In this document: positions 5,938-6,044 of the stretch, one piece after another
Position numbering within the stretch: the stretch's first letter is position 1
How the letters are laid out: every line of letters starts with the position of its first letter
Origin: Campylobacterales bacterium
Lineage (GTDB): Bacteria; Campylobacterota; Campylobacteria; Campylobacterales; Sulfurovaceae
Reading direction: 5' to 3'
DNA length: 6,044 nucleotides
Assembly: GCA_014763905.1 (NCBI GenBank)
Contig: JACXUN010000095.1
Location: forward strand, 1 to 6,044
Program-made: the position numbers and the translations under genes
Notes under the pieces: generated by a model
The model's input: only the letters and a program-made list of their open reading frames with translations
Database searches by the model: none
What the model was told of the DNA's origin: nothing

Positions 5938-6044
5938 ATGGGATATAGGGCTTTTATACCCATAAACTTCATCGCCTTTTTAACCATTTTTCTACCAACA
6001 TGGAAGCCTAACCTAAGCAGTAGTTGATGGATGCGTCTATGTCC
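5938..6044 (-). pseudogene. Truncated IS3-family transposase (OrfB) remnant, open at the right edge
   Basis: Read leftward from base 6044, the frame gives GHRRIHQLLLRLGFHVG, then RKMVKKAMKFMGIKALYP. This matches the pattern of the helix-turn-helix segment ahead of the integrase core in IS3-family OrfB proteins (YGYRRIH...LG..V..KRV.RLM...GIKALYP). After the ALYP residues (ending near 5940) the similarity stops. The frame then runs on as antisense of ribE to a stop at 5751, so the DDE catalytic core is absent on this side. The rest of OrfB, and any OrfA, would lie to the right of the window. The element faces ribE tail to tail, and at most about 13 bases separate ribE's stop codon from the transposase-like sequence. 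No terminal inverted repeat or target duplication can be proved. The family call is by eye, and the truncation follows directly from the antisense overlap with an intact ribE. Confidence 0.72.

Noticed and set aside
5940..5961. Stem GGG(A)TATA / TATACCC after ribE as a terminator
   Set aside because: The stem has a bulge, no T-run follows, and it lies within codons of the transposase remnant.
5751..5987. A 78-codon minus-strand gene starting at 5987
   Set aside because: The frame is open upstream to the window edge, so this ATG is internal. Most of the frame is antisense of ribE, and only its first part is real transposase sequence.

Overview
The window looks like chromosomal DNA of a free-living, respiring Campylobacterota (Epsilonproteobacteria), close to the Sulfurimonas, Sulfuricurvum or Sulfurovum type. 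The reasons are the petA-petB-petC order with a CACHGG-type Rieske protein, the start of the cytochrome c subunit (MKELKIFGVVVFF), AT-rich spacers with extended -10 promoters, and strong AAGGAG ribosome binding sites. The genus is inferred from protein character alone.

Positions 1 to 4802 are one leftward (minus-strand) gene block. In transcription order it holds mnmG (tRNA wobble-uridine modification), a 280-residue protein with a PseG-like, GT-B-like layout and no known role, and then the three subunits of a quinol:cytochrome c oxidoreductase (Rieske protein, one-piece cytochrome b, and the N-terminal part of the cytochrome c subunit, cut by the window edge). Gaps are 27, 58, 10 and 10 bases. 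The two pet junctions use the upstream stop codon as part of the next ribosome binding site, which suggests coupled translation. A 7-base inverted repeat lies just ahead of petA.

Positions 4803 to 4977 are a divergent promoter region with a clear extended -10 for mnmG and a TATAAT box for a small rightward gene. That gene (4978 to 5217) encodes a predicted exported 79-residue protein that I do not recognise. A palindrome over its stop codon and a strong hairpin follow. The riboflavin synthase gene ribE (5310 to 5927) then has its own extended -10 promoter.

Within about 13 bases of the ribE stop codon, a minus-strand fragment of an IS3-family transposase begins and runs off the right edge. 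Its reading frame loses transposase similarity at about position 5940, before the catalytic core, and continues only as antisense of ribE. It is therefore a broken insertion-sequence remnant.

Most of the window is ordinary core metabolism and respiration. I see no CRISPR array, RNA gene, riboswitch or defence system. The points most worth a second look are the PseG-like protein between mnmG and petA, the IS3 remnant against ribE, the small exported protein, and residues in the bc complex that fit a low-potential (menaquinol) chain.
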